This document shows, piece by piece, positions 10,583 to 18,671 of a DNA stretch of 64,000 bases. Numbering within the stretch: position 1 is the stretch's first letter; the number at the start of each line of letters is the position of its first letter. The position numbers and the translations under genes were made by a program. Source of the DNA: DAOTXR01 sp034435375. Lineage in GTDB: Bacteria > Chloroflexota > Anaerolineae > Aggregatilineales > UBA3940. The notes below the pieces were generated by a model. It was not told the DNA's origin, made no database searches, and was given only the letters and a program-made list of their open reading frames with translations. The stretch lies in assembly GCA_034435375.1 (NCBI GenBank), contig DAOTXR010000039.1:62001-126000 (forward strand), given 5' to 3'.

Positions 10583-10651
10583 TCATCGAAACGTTTGACC
10601 GAAAGGATTATCGGCCAAACCGGAGGTTTCATCGAGAGAGTTTCTCATCGA
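10583..10651. repeat. Three short TCATCGA direct repeats in the gap of the array
   Basis: TCATCGA occurs at 10583, 10629 and 10645 in the 250-bp gap upstream of the gene starting at 10546. The middle copy lies in TTTCATCGAGAGAGTT (10627-10642), which recurs with one change at 51519-51534 upstream of the crotonase gene. This could be an operator of a regulator shared by the two units. It was found by eye only. Confidence 0.3.
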
Positions 10652-10759
10652 CTCTTTTGACGAAACACTTAACACTTAAGACAATCTTATAAGGATTCGC
10701 CCATTCGTGCTATCCATACTGAACCGGGTTGCCTCCTCATAAGGTCTACTAACTACAAG

Positions 10760-10781
10760 GGGGCACCCCGTGGGATGCCCC
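10760..10781 (-). terminator. Probable terminator after the 10798-12432 gene
   Basis: GGGGCA and TGCCCC arms (10760-10765 and 10776-10781) close over a partly paired inner region. On the minus strand the stem is followed by CTTGTAGTT, so the U-tract is poor. It sits just after the stop of the 544-residue GAF protein and may split the array into two transcripts. Confidence 0.45.
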
Positions 10782-10797
10782 AGCATGCCACCCCATT

Positions 10798-12432
10798 CTA
10801 TGTCTCCCTGGCCGGTTCCTCAGGAGGCCCATACTCCATCGTGAGACGAATGAACCCACGCGGTGAATCGAGCGCCCGGCTGGCTTCACGGGCTGCAATG
10901 CGTAGAATCACATCCAGATCAGTGGTGGCCTGCAGTTCTGCCGAAAGGCGGCTCAAAATTTGTTCGCGTTCGGCCTGACGCTGGGCATGGTCACTCAGGC
11001 GCGTGCTGTCCAGAGCCAACGCCACACGTTCGGCGACTGCCTGCAGCAGCGCCTGTGTCTCCTCATCAGGCGGCAGGCCGTCGCGCGGTTTGAGGTCAAT
11101 CACACCGATGGATTGCCCGCGTACCGTCAGCGGCACACTGAGCGCACCGTCGTCCTGACCAGCTTGGGAAGCCGAGGCTTCACCTGGCAGAAGGGGAGTG
11201 ACCCCCCGATCGCTGACCTCGAAGCCAATGGGTGCCTTCGATGAACGTCCAGTGACATACCGACGCCAAGCCTCACCTGTCAACTGCCGGTTGAGGGTCT
11301 CGATGTCGCGCAAGTCACGCTGAGCCCGCTCAAACAGGCGGGCATTCTCGATGGCGACAGCCAACTGGTCAGCAATCGACTGGAATGTGGACACGTCTTC
11401 GTCCCGGAAAGCGTTGGGCTTGACGCTCTGAATGTCGAGGGCGCCAATAACGTTGTTGCCGACGCGCAGCGGGAGGGCCATCTCCGAGCGGGTATTGGGC
11501 AGCAACTCGTTACGGCGGTGAATCGGGTCAACGTCGGTGTCCGAAGCGATCACCGGCGCGCCACGCGAGGTCACCTGCCCGATGACCGACTGCGATCCGA
11601 CAGACAACCGATGTCCACGAGCCAAGAGCTGCCGGCCAACCTCGCCGGTGCTGGCCCGCAGCACCGCATAACGACGAGTCTCGTCAAGCAGGAAAACCTG
11701 AGCATGGTAGAAGTCAAAGCGCTCAACGATCAAGTTGGTCACCAGTCGGAGCAGCTCGTCTAGGTCGCGCACGCCAGTGATGGCGCGGCCCACGTCTGCG
11801 ATAGCCGACAGACGCTGCGCCTCCTGCTGCATGGACTGGCTATAACGGTCCATCTCCTCCGACTGCTGCCGGATCGTGGCGAGGTCTCTGTCAACAACGT
11901 AGGATGCAGCCGCAGCCAGCGTTGACAGCAGGACGGTTGCCACAAAGGGCACCATGACCATCTGAAAATCCAACCAGGGGGCGAGTGCGATCAGCAGAAT
12001 CAAGCCGCCAGTGTTCAGCGCAGCCAGCAGCAGGGTATAGACAGACGTCATAATCAGCGTCGAGAGCAAGACCGGCAGCAGGGTGAAGACCATAGCCTGC
12101 GGTGTGACTGTCGGGTTGGGAAAGAGGGCCAGGGTAATCAGGCTGGAGATGGTCAGCCCAAAAGTCAACAAACCTGCACCGATCTCTGGCCAAGGTGTCC
12201 GGCTGAACAAGAACGTCGCCACAAGCAGGCTGAACAAGATTATCGCCCCGGCGTCACGCTGTTTGACCACGATCCAGGGGATGATCGTCAACACCAGGGT
12301 GAGGATCATCAGCGTCAGGGCCAGTATCGCCGTGATACGTGCCCGACGCTGCCTGTCAGGGCCTGTCACGCGCGGGTGAGGCTCTATCAGCCTGTGCGAT
12401 ATCAATCGATACACAAGGTTTCGCTCGCTCAT
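10798..12432 (-). CDS. Six-helix membrane protein with two GAF domains
   Basis: The 544-residue protein has about six hydrophobic helices (30-190), a coiled linker, GAF1 (about 210-360, FYHAQVFLLDE and MALPLRVGNNVIGALD), a short second GAF-like module (about 400-480, VPLTVRGQSIGVIDL) and the terminal tail shared across the array. I chose the ATG at 12432, which has GGGGTGA about 6 bases upstream, over a GTG three codons earlier. It is 17 bp from the upstream gene and is followed by a hairpin. GAF1 is nearly interchangeable in sequence with those at 2430-4628 and 4640-6406. No enzymatic output is visible. Confidence 0.85.
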   Translation of the reverse strand: MSERNLVYRLISHRLIEPHPRVTGPDRQRRARITAILALTLMILTLVLTIIPWIVVKQRDAGAIILFSLLVATFLFSRTPWPEIGAGLLTFGLTISSLITLALFPNPTVTPQAMVFTLLPVLLSTLIMTSVYTLLLAALNTGGLILLIALAPWLDFQMVMVPFVATVLLSTLAAAASYVVDRDLATIRQQSEEMDRYSQSMQQEAQRLSAIADVGRAITGVRDLDELLRLVTNLIVERFDFYHAQVFLLDETRRYAVLRASTGEVGRQLLARGHRLSVGSQSVIGQVTSRGAPVIASDTDVDPIHRRNELLPNTRSEMALPLRVGNNVIGALDIQSVKPNAFRDEDVSTFQSIADQLAVAIENARLFERAQRDLRDIETLNRQLTGEAWRRYVTGRSSKAPIGFEVSDRGVTPLLPGEASASQAGQDDGALSVPLTVRGQSIGVIDLKPRDGLPPDEETQALLQAVAERVALALDSTRLSDHAQRQAEREQILSRLSAELQATTDLDVILRIAAREASRALDSPRGFIRLTMEYGPPEEPARET

Positions 12433-12449
12433 TACAATCACCCCACAGG

Positions 12450-15032
12450 TTACTCTGAGCTACCATCCTCCCCGTCATCGCTTGGCGGCGGGGTTGTTCC
12501 CTGCTCAGCCATCGTTAGCCGTAGCCGGATGTCGTAGTTTCCCAGGACCGACTGCAGCGCACGGACTGCGGTCTCCATCACATCTTCAACCGCAGTGGCT
12601 CTCTGGAGCTGGGCCGTGATGTCGCTGATGGTCTGTCCCTGCATCATGGACTGCTGAGTCCGCTCAAGCAGTTCGATGTTCGATATAGCCAGTCGTGCCT
12701 GACCGCGAATGTTCTCGACCAGATTCCACTCTTCAGGCGTGAGCAGGTGACGCTCGCCAGCCCAAGCTCGACGAAATATCTCAGGCGCCTTGCCCAGTGC
12801 ACGCGGCAGCTCCTCATCCAGAATGTAAGCAATGGTTTCGATGTCCGTCGCTGCCCGCAGGCGGTCTACGAACTCGCGCACGCGGCGTTCACGTTCGGCA
12901 GTCTGTTGGCTGCGCGACAGCAGCATGTGCAAGTCGATGGCCAGAGCGGCCTGGTCGGCTATGTTGCGGCACAGACGAGCCTGATTGCTGGTAAAGCCGT
13001 CGCTCCGTTGCGACTCAAGCACCAACGCTCCCAGCCAAGTGGTGCCGGTGCTCAAGGGGATCAAGGCCACCGAGGAGATACCCTGGCCAGCGTAGTACGC
13101 CCGCGCTTTCTCATCGAGGCGCTGATCGTTTGGCGCATTGTTGAACACCAGATTGGCCCGAGTCTGGGGGAACTGAGACAGGATAGGAACATCATGAAGC
13201 GCATACCGGGCCTGCATGGGGCCTTGGGCGATACGGCCGCTATTCCAGGTGGCAACCGATTCGATATACTGAACCTCGCCGCGCGGGTCAGGCCCAACCA
13301 GCAGCAGGGTAATTCGGTCGGGCTGGCTCATGTTCAGGATCTCGGTCAGCGTGGTATCGTAGACCTCGCCCAGGCTCTGAGCCGCATTCATCGCCAGCGA
13401 GGTGCTGTACAGCGCAGTCGCTTCTTCCAGCGAAGTCTGAAGTCGCCCCACCAGCCGCATGTTGTCCAGCACTACGGCGATCTGGCTGGCGAAGGTCTCG
13501 ATGGTCTGGATGTTGCGTGGGCTGTAAGTGTGCATCTGACGATAAGCTACTATCAGGTGCCCGGCAACCTGCTCGCGCCCGACAAGGGGGAAGATGGCCA
13601 GGCTGGCCACTCCCAGGACACTCTCCATGTAGGCGCGGACAGCGTCAAAGGCAGGGCTGAGCTGCACAGCGTCTGTCACAACCAACGGCTGGCTGCCCAC
13701 CAGCCCGACAATCTCTGCTGGATACGGTGTGGTGAGCTCGCGACCCTCACGATCCCAGACACTCATCACAGTGGTCGAAGGGCCGCTCTCTGAGCGGCTG
13801 GTCACCTGCACCAGGGAGATGCGGTCGGCGTCATTGAGGACATAACGTCGCAGGATGTCGACGATCTCGTTGGGTGCGCTAGCAACCATGATCTCCTGTG
13901 TGGCGCGAAAGATCGGGCTGGTAGCCTCTAGCAACGCCGCTTCCGAGGAGAAGGTCTGAGCATTCTCAACGGCAATGGCGATCTGGCTGGCGAGCATATG
14001 CAGGGTATCCACCTCGCTCTGGCTAAACACCTGCGGGCTGGTCGACTGGACGTTCAGCACACCGAGCATCTTGCCGCTCATTCGGATCGGCAAGGCCAAT
14101 TCGGCGTGCGTGTCGGGCAGCACCTCACTGTGCAGGGAAGCAGGGCTGAGCAGGTCGGGGCCACGAGCCAGGACCGTCTCACCGCTAGTTGCCACTTGGG
14201 TGATCGGCGAACGGGCATCGAGCGGCAGCCGCAAGCCGCGCTCCAGCAACCGCCGGCCCTGAGGCCCGGAGGCAGCTCGCAGTTCGATCTGCCGAAGTGG
14301 CTCGTCGATCAGAAATACCTGGATATGATGGTAACCAAACTGCTGACAGGCGCGTTCGACGACCGTGCCCAGCATGTCGTCCAGGTTGAGGATGGAATTA
14401 GCCAGTTGGCCTAGCTCAAGGAGCGCATACAGGCTACGGGTGCGGGCCTGGGCATCGCGGGCCGCACTGGTGAGCTGGCGCGAAAGCGCCCCCAACGTCA
14501 CGCCGGTGACCAGAAGCGAGGTAATGGCTGCGCCGCCATGCAAGATCAAGGTGTCGGAGGTGGCAGCGGGGGTCGGGGGCAGGCCCATGAACTGCATGAC
14601 GCCAATCACTATCAGGGAGATGACATATAGCGCAGTCAGCGCCAGCATCTCACCCCAACCCAAAAAGAGCGAGGCCAACGCCACATAGGCCAGGGCGTTC
14701 GCAACTGAAGCGCCCGTGATCCCAGCCTGGATGACTGAGACAATCATCAGCACCCAGAAGCCACCCGCCTGCACCCAAGCAGCCGCACGCAACCGACCCT
14801 GGAACAGCAACCCTATCGTGCCACCCAGAATGAGGACAACCAGGACGAACCCGCCGGCCACACTGGCGGGGGTGAGGATCGTGCCGCGCAGAGCCACAGG
14901 GATGAGAGCGAACACGTAGACGAGTGACATGGCGCTCAGAACCAGCAGAGCTATGACCAGAGCCCGCGCACGACGACGCTCATTTTCGTCACTGTAGAGG
15001 GTCTCCAGGCGGCTCACGAGTTGCGTCAGCAT
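12450..15032 (-). CDS. Six-helix membrane protein with three GAF domains
   Basis: At 860 residues this is the longest complete member of the array. About six membrane helices (20-190) precede GAF1 (about 205-350, YHHIQVFLIDE), a second GAF of different sequence (about 370-520, VASLAIFPLVGREQVAG) and a third (about 530-700, VALIPLSTGTTWLGALV). A long helical stretch then leads to the usual array tail. The start is either ATG at 15032 or the adjacent GTG at 15035; AAGGATGG lies upstream of both. It is the first sensor after the two receiver genes, 83 bp from the nearest. No HisKA, GGDEF or similar domain is present. Confidence 0.85.
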   Translation of the reverse strand: MLTQLVSRLETLYSDENERRRARALVIALLVLSAMSLVYVFALIPVALRGTILTPASVAGGFVLVVLILGGTIGLLFQGRLRAAAWVQAGGFWVLMIVSVIQAGITGASVANALAYVALASLFLGWGEMLALTALYVISLIVIGVMQFMGLPPTPAATSDTLILHGGAAITSLLVTGVTLGALSRQLTSAARDAQARTRSLYALLELGQLANSILNLDDMLGTVVERACQQFGYHHIQVFLIDEPLRQIELRAASGPQGRRLLERGLRLPLDARSPITQVATSGETVLARGPDLLSPASLHSEVLPDTHAELALPIRMSGKMLGVLNVQSTSPQVFSQSEVDTLHMLASQIAIAVENAQTFSSEAALLEATSPIFRATQEIMVASAPNEIVDILRRYVLNDADRISLVQVTSRSESGPSTTVMSVWDREGRELTTPYPAEIVGLVGSQPLVVTDAVQLSPAFDAVRAYMESVLGVASLAIFPLVGREQVAGHLIVAYRQMHTYSPRNIQTIETFASQIAVVLDNMRLVGRLQTSLEEATALYSTSLAMNAAQSLGEVYDTTLTEILNMSQPDRITLLLVGPDPRGEVQYIESVATWNSGRIAQGPMQARYALHDVPILSQFPQTRANLVFNNAPNDQRLDEKARAYYAGQGISSVALIPLSTGTTWLGALVLESQRSDGFTSNQARLCRNIADQAALAIDLHMLLSRSQQTAERERRVREFVDRLRAATDIETIAYILDEELPRALGKAPEIFRRAWAGERHLLTPEEWNLVENIRGQARLAISNIELLERTQQSMMQGQTISDITAQLQRATAVEDVMETAVRALQSVLGNYDIRLRLTMAEQGTTPPPSDDGEDGSSE

Positions 15033-15115
15033 CACATTCCATCCTTTGCCCTTTGCGCGTCGAGCTGCCGGGAGCAGAAATTTGGGGATGACAAACGGGA
15101 GTCACTTGCCAACGA

Positions 15116-15922
15116 TTAATGAATCTCCCAGACAGGTTCTCCGCTCAGCACGCGCTTTATTTGATCGGGAAAGCGGTCTGGATCCAGCGGCTTCCCCAGG
15201 AAACCGTCAAATCCCGCCTCTTTAGCACGTTTCATCTGTTCGACGCTGGCCTCTGCAGTGACCGCCACCACCAAGGTGTCCTTCAAACGAGGGTTGGCCC
15301 GCACCTTCAAGAGCGCTTGGAAGCCGTCCTCGTAAGGCAGGCGGATGTCCATCAGGATCAGATCTATGCGCGGCAGCGTGTCAGCAAACTCGACTACCTG
15401 CCAGCCAGATGTTTTCCACTCGCAGCGCTGAACGCCCATATAGGCCAGCATGCGGGCGATCAGCACAAAGTTCGGCACATTGTCCTCCACAACCAGCACA
15501 TGCGCCTCGCCGGGGTCGATGGGAGCAGCAGGTCGCCGTGCAGTGTCGCCGCCCTGAACGGGAGCCTGAGTTGCTGCCAGGCTGTCTGGCTGAGCCTCGA
15601 CCTTAGGCTTTTCGGGTTGCCCTGCCTCGGCGCTGACCGGCTTGGCCTCCTCAGGCTTGGCTACTTCCTCTTTAGCTGCCTCGGCCTTGGCCGCCTCAAG
15701 CTTGACCGCCTCTGGTTTAGTCGTCTCGGGCTTAGCCACCTCAGGCTTAGCCATCTCCGGCTGCTCACTTTTAGCCTGGTCGGGCTGTGCAGCCTCAACC
15801 TTGGGTGGCTGCGGTGTATCCATCTTCGGCGGCAGCGCAGCACTCGACCCTGGCGAGCCGCTGTTGGGTTCTCCCCGTGCCCCACCGATGCTTTTTTCTG
15901 CTGGCTGGTCGTTTGATGTCAT
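15116..15922 (-). CDS. Response regulator with Lys/Pro/Glu-rich N-terminal linker
   Basis: The C-terminal 130 residues form a receiver domain, with the acid pair in VVEDN, phospho-acceptor Asp192 (LILMDIRLP) and Lys244 (GKP). There is no DNA-binding or enzymatic output. The first 135 residues are low complexity: Pro-, Ala-, Lys- and Glu-rich, with repeats of the KPEVA type at 58-95. Upstream in-frame starts exist at 15946 (ATG), 15967 (ATG) and 15997 (GTG), and none has a clear Shine-Dalgarno site. I prefer 15922 because a TATACT sequence lies where a -10 box for it would be. The gene lies directly upstream of the GAF sensors and is probably part of their circuit. Confidence 0.8.
   Translation of the reverse strand: MTSNDQPAEKSIGGARGEPNSGSPGSSAALPPKMDTPQPPKVEAAQPDQAKSEQPEMAKPEVAKPETTKPEAVKLEAAKAEAAKEEVAKPEEAKPVSAEAGQPEKPKVEAQPDSLAATQAPVQGGDTARRPAAPIDPGEAHVLVVEDNVPNFVLIARMLAYMGVQRCEWKTSGWQVVEFADTLPRIDLILMDIRLPYEDGFQALLKVRANPRLKDTLVVAVTAEASVEQMKRAKEAGFDGFLGKPLDPDRFPDQIKRVLSGEPVWEIH
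15638..15751 (-). repeat. Degenerate 15-bp coding repeats (KPExA linker)
   Basis: About seven degenerate 15-bp units inside the response-regulator gene encode alternating AKPE, TKPE, KLEA and KEEVA pentads. They give a charged, probably extended spacer in front of the receiver domain. Repeat number may vary between strains. Confidence 0.65.
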
Positions 15923-16145
15923 GTCGCTACTTGAACCTCTGTCCATCCCCAGAAGTATACTGTGCATCCAGAACTCTTGCTCTGGATTCAGATGCACATA
16001 GGGCAGTCAAGACCCGCTGATATGGCCTTCAGTGCCCCACCGAAAATATCTCTCCGGACATTTTGAGTAAAAACCGCAGGTTTGCCAGCGTTGATGATTC
16101 CTGACATCAACTGACAACCACGCAGGCACTCAAGGGCGCAAGACA

Positions 16146-16523
16146 TTACCGGTGGTTTTTCAGGTGTGCGGCAATCTGGCTGGGCAATTCGTCAACGTCG
16201 ATGGGTTTGGGAATGTAGCCGTCACACCCCACAGCCAAAGCCTTCTGCCGATCGCCGTCCAGCACGTTGGCCGTGAGTGCTACGATGGGGACCTTGCCTA
16301 ACCCGCCGTTTGCCCGTATTCGGGCTGTACACTCGTAACCATCGATATCAGGCAGGTTGATGTCGATCAGGATCAGGTCGGGTTTGCTGCTCTCGGCCAA
16401 ATTCAGTCCAGTCAACCCGTTCGGTGCCTCGATAACAGTATAGCCCTCGGCCTCCAGAACCCGCTTGATCAGGATGCGGTTTTCCAAGTTATCTTCAATG
16501 TAGAGAATACGTCCCAGTGTCAC
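16146..16523 (-). CDS. Single-domain response regulator (CheY/DivK-like)
   Basis: The 125-residue protein is a stand-alone receiver: acid pair Glu10-Asp11, phospho-acceptor Asp54 (LILIDINLP), Thr84 (ALTA) and Lys106 (PKP). Its pattern YIEDNLENRILIKRVLE resembles DivK-like receivers that relay phosphate or act allosterically. The GTG start has GGGGAGC 7 bases upstream. It is the most upstream gene of the sensor island and may be co-transcribed with the next receiver, 223 bp downstream. The gap holds a GTTGATG/CATCAAC hairpin without a convincing U-tract. No cognate kinase is adjacent; the nearest complete histidine kinase in the window is at 26701-28614. Confidence 0.88.
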   Translation of the reverse strand: MTLGRILYIEDNLENRILIKRVLEAEGYTVIEAPNGLTGLNLAESSKPDLILIDINLPDIDGYECTARIRANGGLGKVPIVALTANVLDGDRQKALAVGCDGYIPKPIDVDELPSQIAAHLKNHR

Positions 16524-16585
16524 CGGTCACGCTCCCCACGGGTTGGGTATACTACGCTTCAACCTGTGTCACGCCGTCCCTCTAC

Positions 16586-16591
16586 ATTATA
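16586..16591 (-). promoter_or_regulatory. -10 box upstream of the receiver gene at 16523
   Basis: TATAAT on the minus strand, 63 bases upstream of the GTG start. No good -35 is seen at 17 bp, so an activator or an alternative sigma factor may be needed. Confidence 0.4.
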
Positions 16592-16691
16592 GCCAAAGAC
16601 CTCAGGCCAGGCACCTTACAACTTTGCAACGAAAGTTCTGCACAAGCGCACTTCTAGTATCACAGAAATGGGCGTGGCCCGCAAGCGTAGT

Positions 16692-16721
16692 TTGCATCGG
16701 CAGGCCCTTAAATGGTAGAGT
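16692..16721 (+). promoter_or_regulatory. Promoter of the 128-residue membrane-anchored protein
   Basis: TTGCAT, an 18-bp spacer and TAGAGT preceded by TG (extended -10), about 31 bases upstream of the ATG at 16753. Confidence 0.45.
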
Positions 16722-16752
16722 GATGCCACTCACACACCCGGGGAGGGGAGTC

Positions 16753-17139
16753 ATGTCCAACCTTGTGCTGCTGGGAATCCTGATCAGTGTACTGCTGGTG
16801 TTGATCATCGCTGTGCTGGCCATTCTGGTTTTGATCCGTCGACCCCGGCCAGGAGACCTGGCAGCCAGGTCGCAGACGCTGGTGGCGGATGCCGAGGTTG
16901 AGACATACGAGCGCCCCTCAAGCCTGGTCTCGGAGCAGATCGAAGAGATTGCCCGGCGCAAGCTGGCCCAGTATCCTGACCTAGCCGACACCGTGCTGGA
17001 TTTCGGAACCATGCCTGATGGCACGATCGACATCTGGGTCAATCGTCGCCAGTATAACGATGTGAACGACATCCCTGACGAGCGCATTCGCAAAGCGATC
17101 CAGGAGGCAGTGGAGGACTTCAACGCACGAGCGGGCTGA
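16753..17139 (+). CDS. Small membrane-anchored protein of unknown function
   Basis: The 128-residue protein has one N-terminal membrane helix (residues 2-27, LVLLGILISVLLVLI) and a soluble domain rich in charged residues (LVSEQIEEIARRK, then VLDFGTMPDGTIDIWV). I do not recognise the family. The type is N-in or N-out single-pass, with the soluble part about 100 residues. The start is the ATG after GGGAGGGGAG, which is an unusually strong ribosome site; upstream in-frame codons are not needed. It stands alone between the divergent receiver gene and the ATP sulfurylase gene. The regular alternation of hydrophobic residues near the end (ERIRKAIQEAVEDF) suggests a terminal helix. Confidence 0.75.
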   Translation: MSNLVLLGILISVLLVLIIAVLAILVLIRRPRPGDLAARSQTLVADAEVETYERPSSLVSEQIEEIARRKLAQYPDLADTVLDFGTMPDGTIDIWVNRRQYNDVNDIPDERIRKAIQEAVEDFNARAG

Positions 17140-17188
17140 GCAAGAGGAGGTTTTCTCTCTCTGGCCACAGCCTGCACTCCAACTACTG

Positions 17189-17218
17189 CCGACATCGACA
17201 TATCGAACTTGCTACAAT
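17189..17218 (+). promoter_or_regulatory. Possible promoter of sat
   Basis: CCGACA, an 18-bp spacer and TACAAT lie about 125 bp upstream of the sat start. The long leader also holds an imperfect inverted repeat, TGCAC-6-GTGCA (17272-17287), a possible operator. The assignment is tentative. Confidence 0.3.
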
Positions 17219-17342
17219 CATCGACAGCGCACCAGCTTTGTGGTACACTCCTGCCAACACGCATTGAATTGTGCACAGATGCGTGCATTTTTGTGTCTTG
17301 TGACAAATTTCGCGCACGGCGAAAACGATCGAGGTGAGCGCT

Positions 17343-18578
17343 TTGAACGATACACCTACCTCCCCAGAGACATCTGCCAGCTACGTGGGATCGATTGCGC
17401 CACATGGTGGCGCACTGGTCAACCGGTTGCTGCGTGGCGAGATGGCCGACTCGACCCGTGAGATGGCCAGAAGCCTCTATCCCGTTGTCCTCTCCCCCCT
17501 GAACATCTCAGACCTGGAGCTGATCGCTGTGGGAGCCTTCAGCCCACTGACGGGCTTTATGGGCCAGGCCGACTACCACAGCGTGGTTCACGACATGCAC
17601 CTGTCCAACGGACTGCCGTGGTCGATCCCCATCACGTTGGCCGTAAGCGAGGAGACTGCCCGTGACGTTGCCATCGGACAGTCAGTTGCACTGGCCGAGC
17701 CAGACGCCGAGGGCAGCCTGCACCTGATGGGCGTGCTCGAAGTCGCAGAAAAGTATGTCTACGACAAGCGGGTTGAGGCCGAGAAGGTCTACAGAACTAC
17801 CGAAGACGCTCACCCCGGCGTGGCGCGGCTTTACCGGCAGGGCGATGTGCTGCTCGGCGGCGAGGTGTGGGTCTTCGATCTGCCTCTGGCAGCCCGCACC
17901 GAGTTCCCAGAACTACGCCACACACCGGCCCAGACACGTCGCATGTTTGCCCTTAACGGCTGGAAGCGAATTGTGGGCTTCCAAACCCGCAACCCGATCC
18001 ACCGCGCACATGAGTACATCCAGAAGACGGCGCTGGAGATCGTGGATGGGCTGTTTATCCATCCTCTGGTCGGCGAGACCAAGGACGATGACATTCCCGC
18101 CGATGTACGCATCCAGAGCTATGAGGCCATCCTGCGAGATTACTACCCGCCCGACCGCGTCCTTTTGGGCGTGTTCCCGGCAGCGATGCGCTACGCTGGC
18201 CCGCGCGAGGCCATCTTCCACGCCATTGCCCGCAAGAATTATGGTTGCACGCACTTTATCGTTGGGCGCGACCACGCGGGTGTAGGCAAGTACTATGGCA
18301 CCTACGACGCTCAGTACATCTTCGACGAATTCTCCCCAGAGCAGATCGGCATCACGCCGTTGATGTTTGAGCATGCCTTCTACTGTAAGAAGTGCGAGGC
18401 CATTGTCACGGCCAAGACCTGCCCGCACGACCAGTCGAACTGGGTGCAGCTGTCGGGCACTCAGGTGCGCGAGATGCTGTCGCGTGGGGAAATGCTGCCT
18501 ACTGAGTTCACCCGCCCGGAGGTCAGCCAGGTGCTGATCAACGGGATGCAGCGCAATCAGGACAACCACAAAGCGTGA
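17343..18578 (+). CDS. sat: Sulfate adenylyltransferase (ATP sulfurylase)
   Basis: This 411-residue enzyme makes adenosine 5'-phosphosulfate and pyrophosphate from ATP and sulfate, or the reverse. The family hallmarks are present: QTRNPIHRAHEY (nucleotide-binding QxRNPxHxxH), GRDHAGVGKYYG, and the C-terminal zinc-site cysteines in FYCKKCEAI and KTCPHD, followed by LSGTQVREML. It is the homo-oligomeric type with no fused APS kinase. I prefer the TTG at 17343, five bases after GAGGTGA; the GTG at 17334 overlaps that site. No aprAB, cysC, cysH or dsr genes are nearby, so whether it serves assimilation, sulfate reduction or sulfur oxidation cannot be read here. The phosphodiesterase gene follows after 93 bp. 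Confidence 0.95.
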   Translation: MNDTPTSPETSASYVGSIAPHGGALVNRLLRGEMADSTREMARSLYPVVLSPLNISDLELIAVGAFSPLTGFMGQADYHSVVHDMHLSNGLPWSIPITLAVSEETARDVAIGQSVALAEPDAEGSLHLMGVLEVAEKYVYDKRVEAEKVYRTTEDAHPGVARLYRQGDVLLGGEVWVFDLPLAARTEFPELRHTPAQTRRMFALNGWKRIVGFQTRNPIHRAHEYIQKTALEIVDGLFIHPLVGETKDDDIPADVRIQSYEAILRDYYPPDRVLLGVFPAAMRYAGPREAIFHAIARKNYGCTHFIVGRDHAGVGKYYGTYDAQYIFDEFSPEQIGITPLMFEHAFYCKKCEAIVTAKTCPHDQSNWVQLSGTQVREMLSRGEMLPTEFTRPEVSQVLINGMQRNQDNHKA

Positions 18579-18671
18579 GCCACAGGACGAGCTGCCCTGT
18601 GCACCTGTCGAACGGGGTCACAGCGGATGTTGATCTTGCATCCCGACCTACATACGTAGAGAGAGGCAAAC

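Noticed and set aside
10553..10797. A small gene in the gap of the GAF array
   Set aside because: No frame with a start, ribosome site and plausible composition; only repeats and a terminator.
12747..13793. A 348-codon open frame on the plus strand opposite the three-GAF gene
   Set aside because: No recognisable domain or ribosome site; the minus strand carries three GAF domains across the same bases.
16047..16145. GTTGATG/CATCAAC hairpin between the two receiver genes as a terminator
   Set aside because: A 7-bp AT-containing stem with no U-run; a second AAACC/GGTTT stem with U's is too short to be convincing.
16602..17405. A 267-codon minus-strand frame across the small membrane protein and sat start
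   Set aside because: Opposes a gene with a strong ribosome site and shows no family features.
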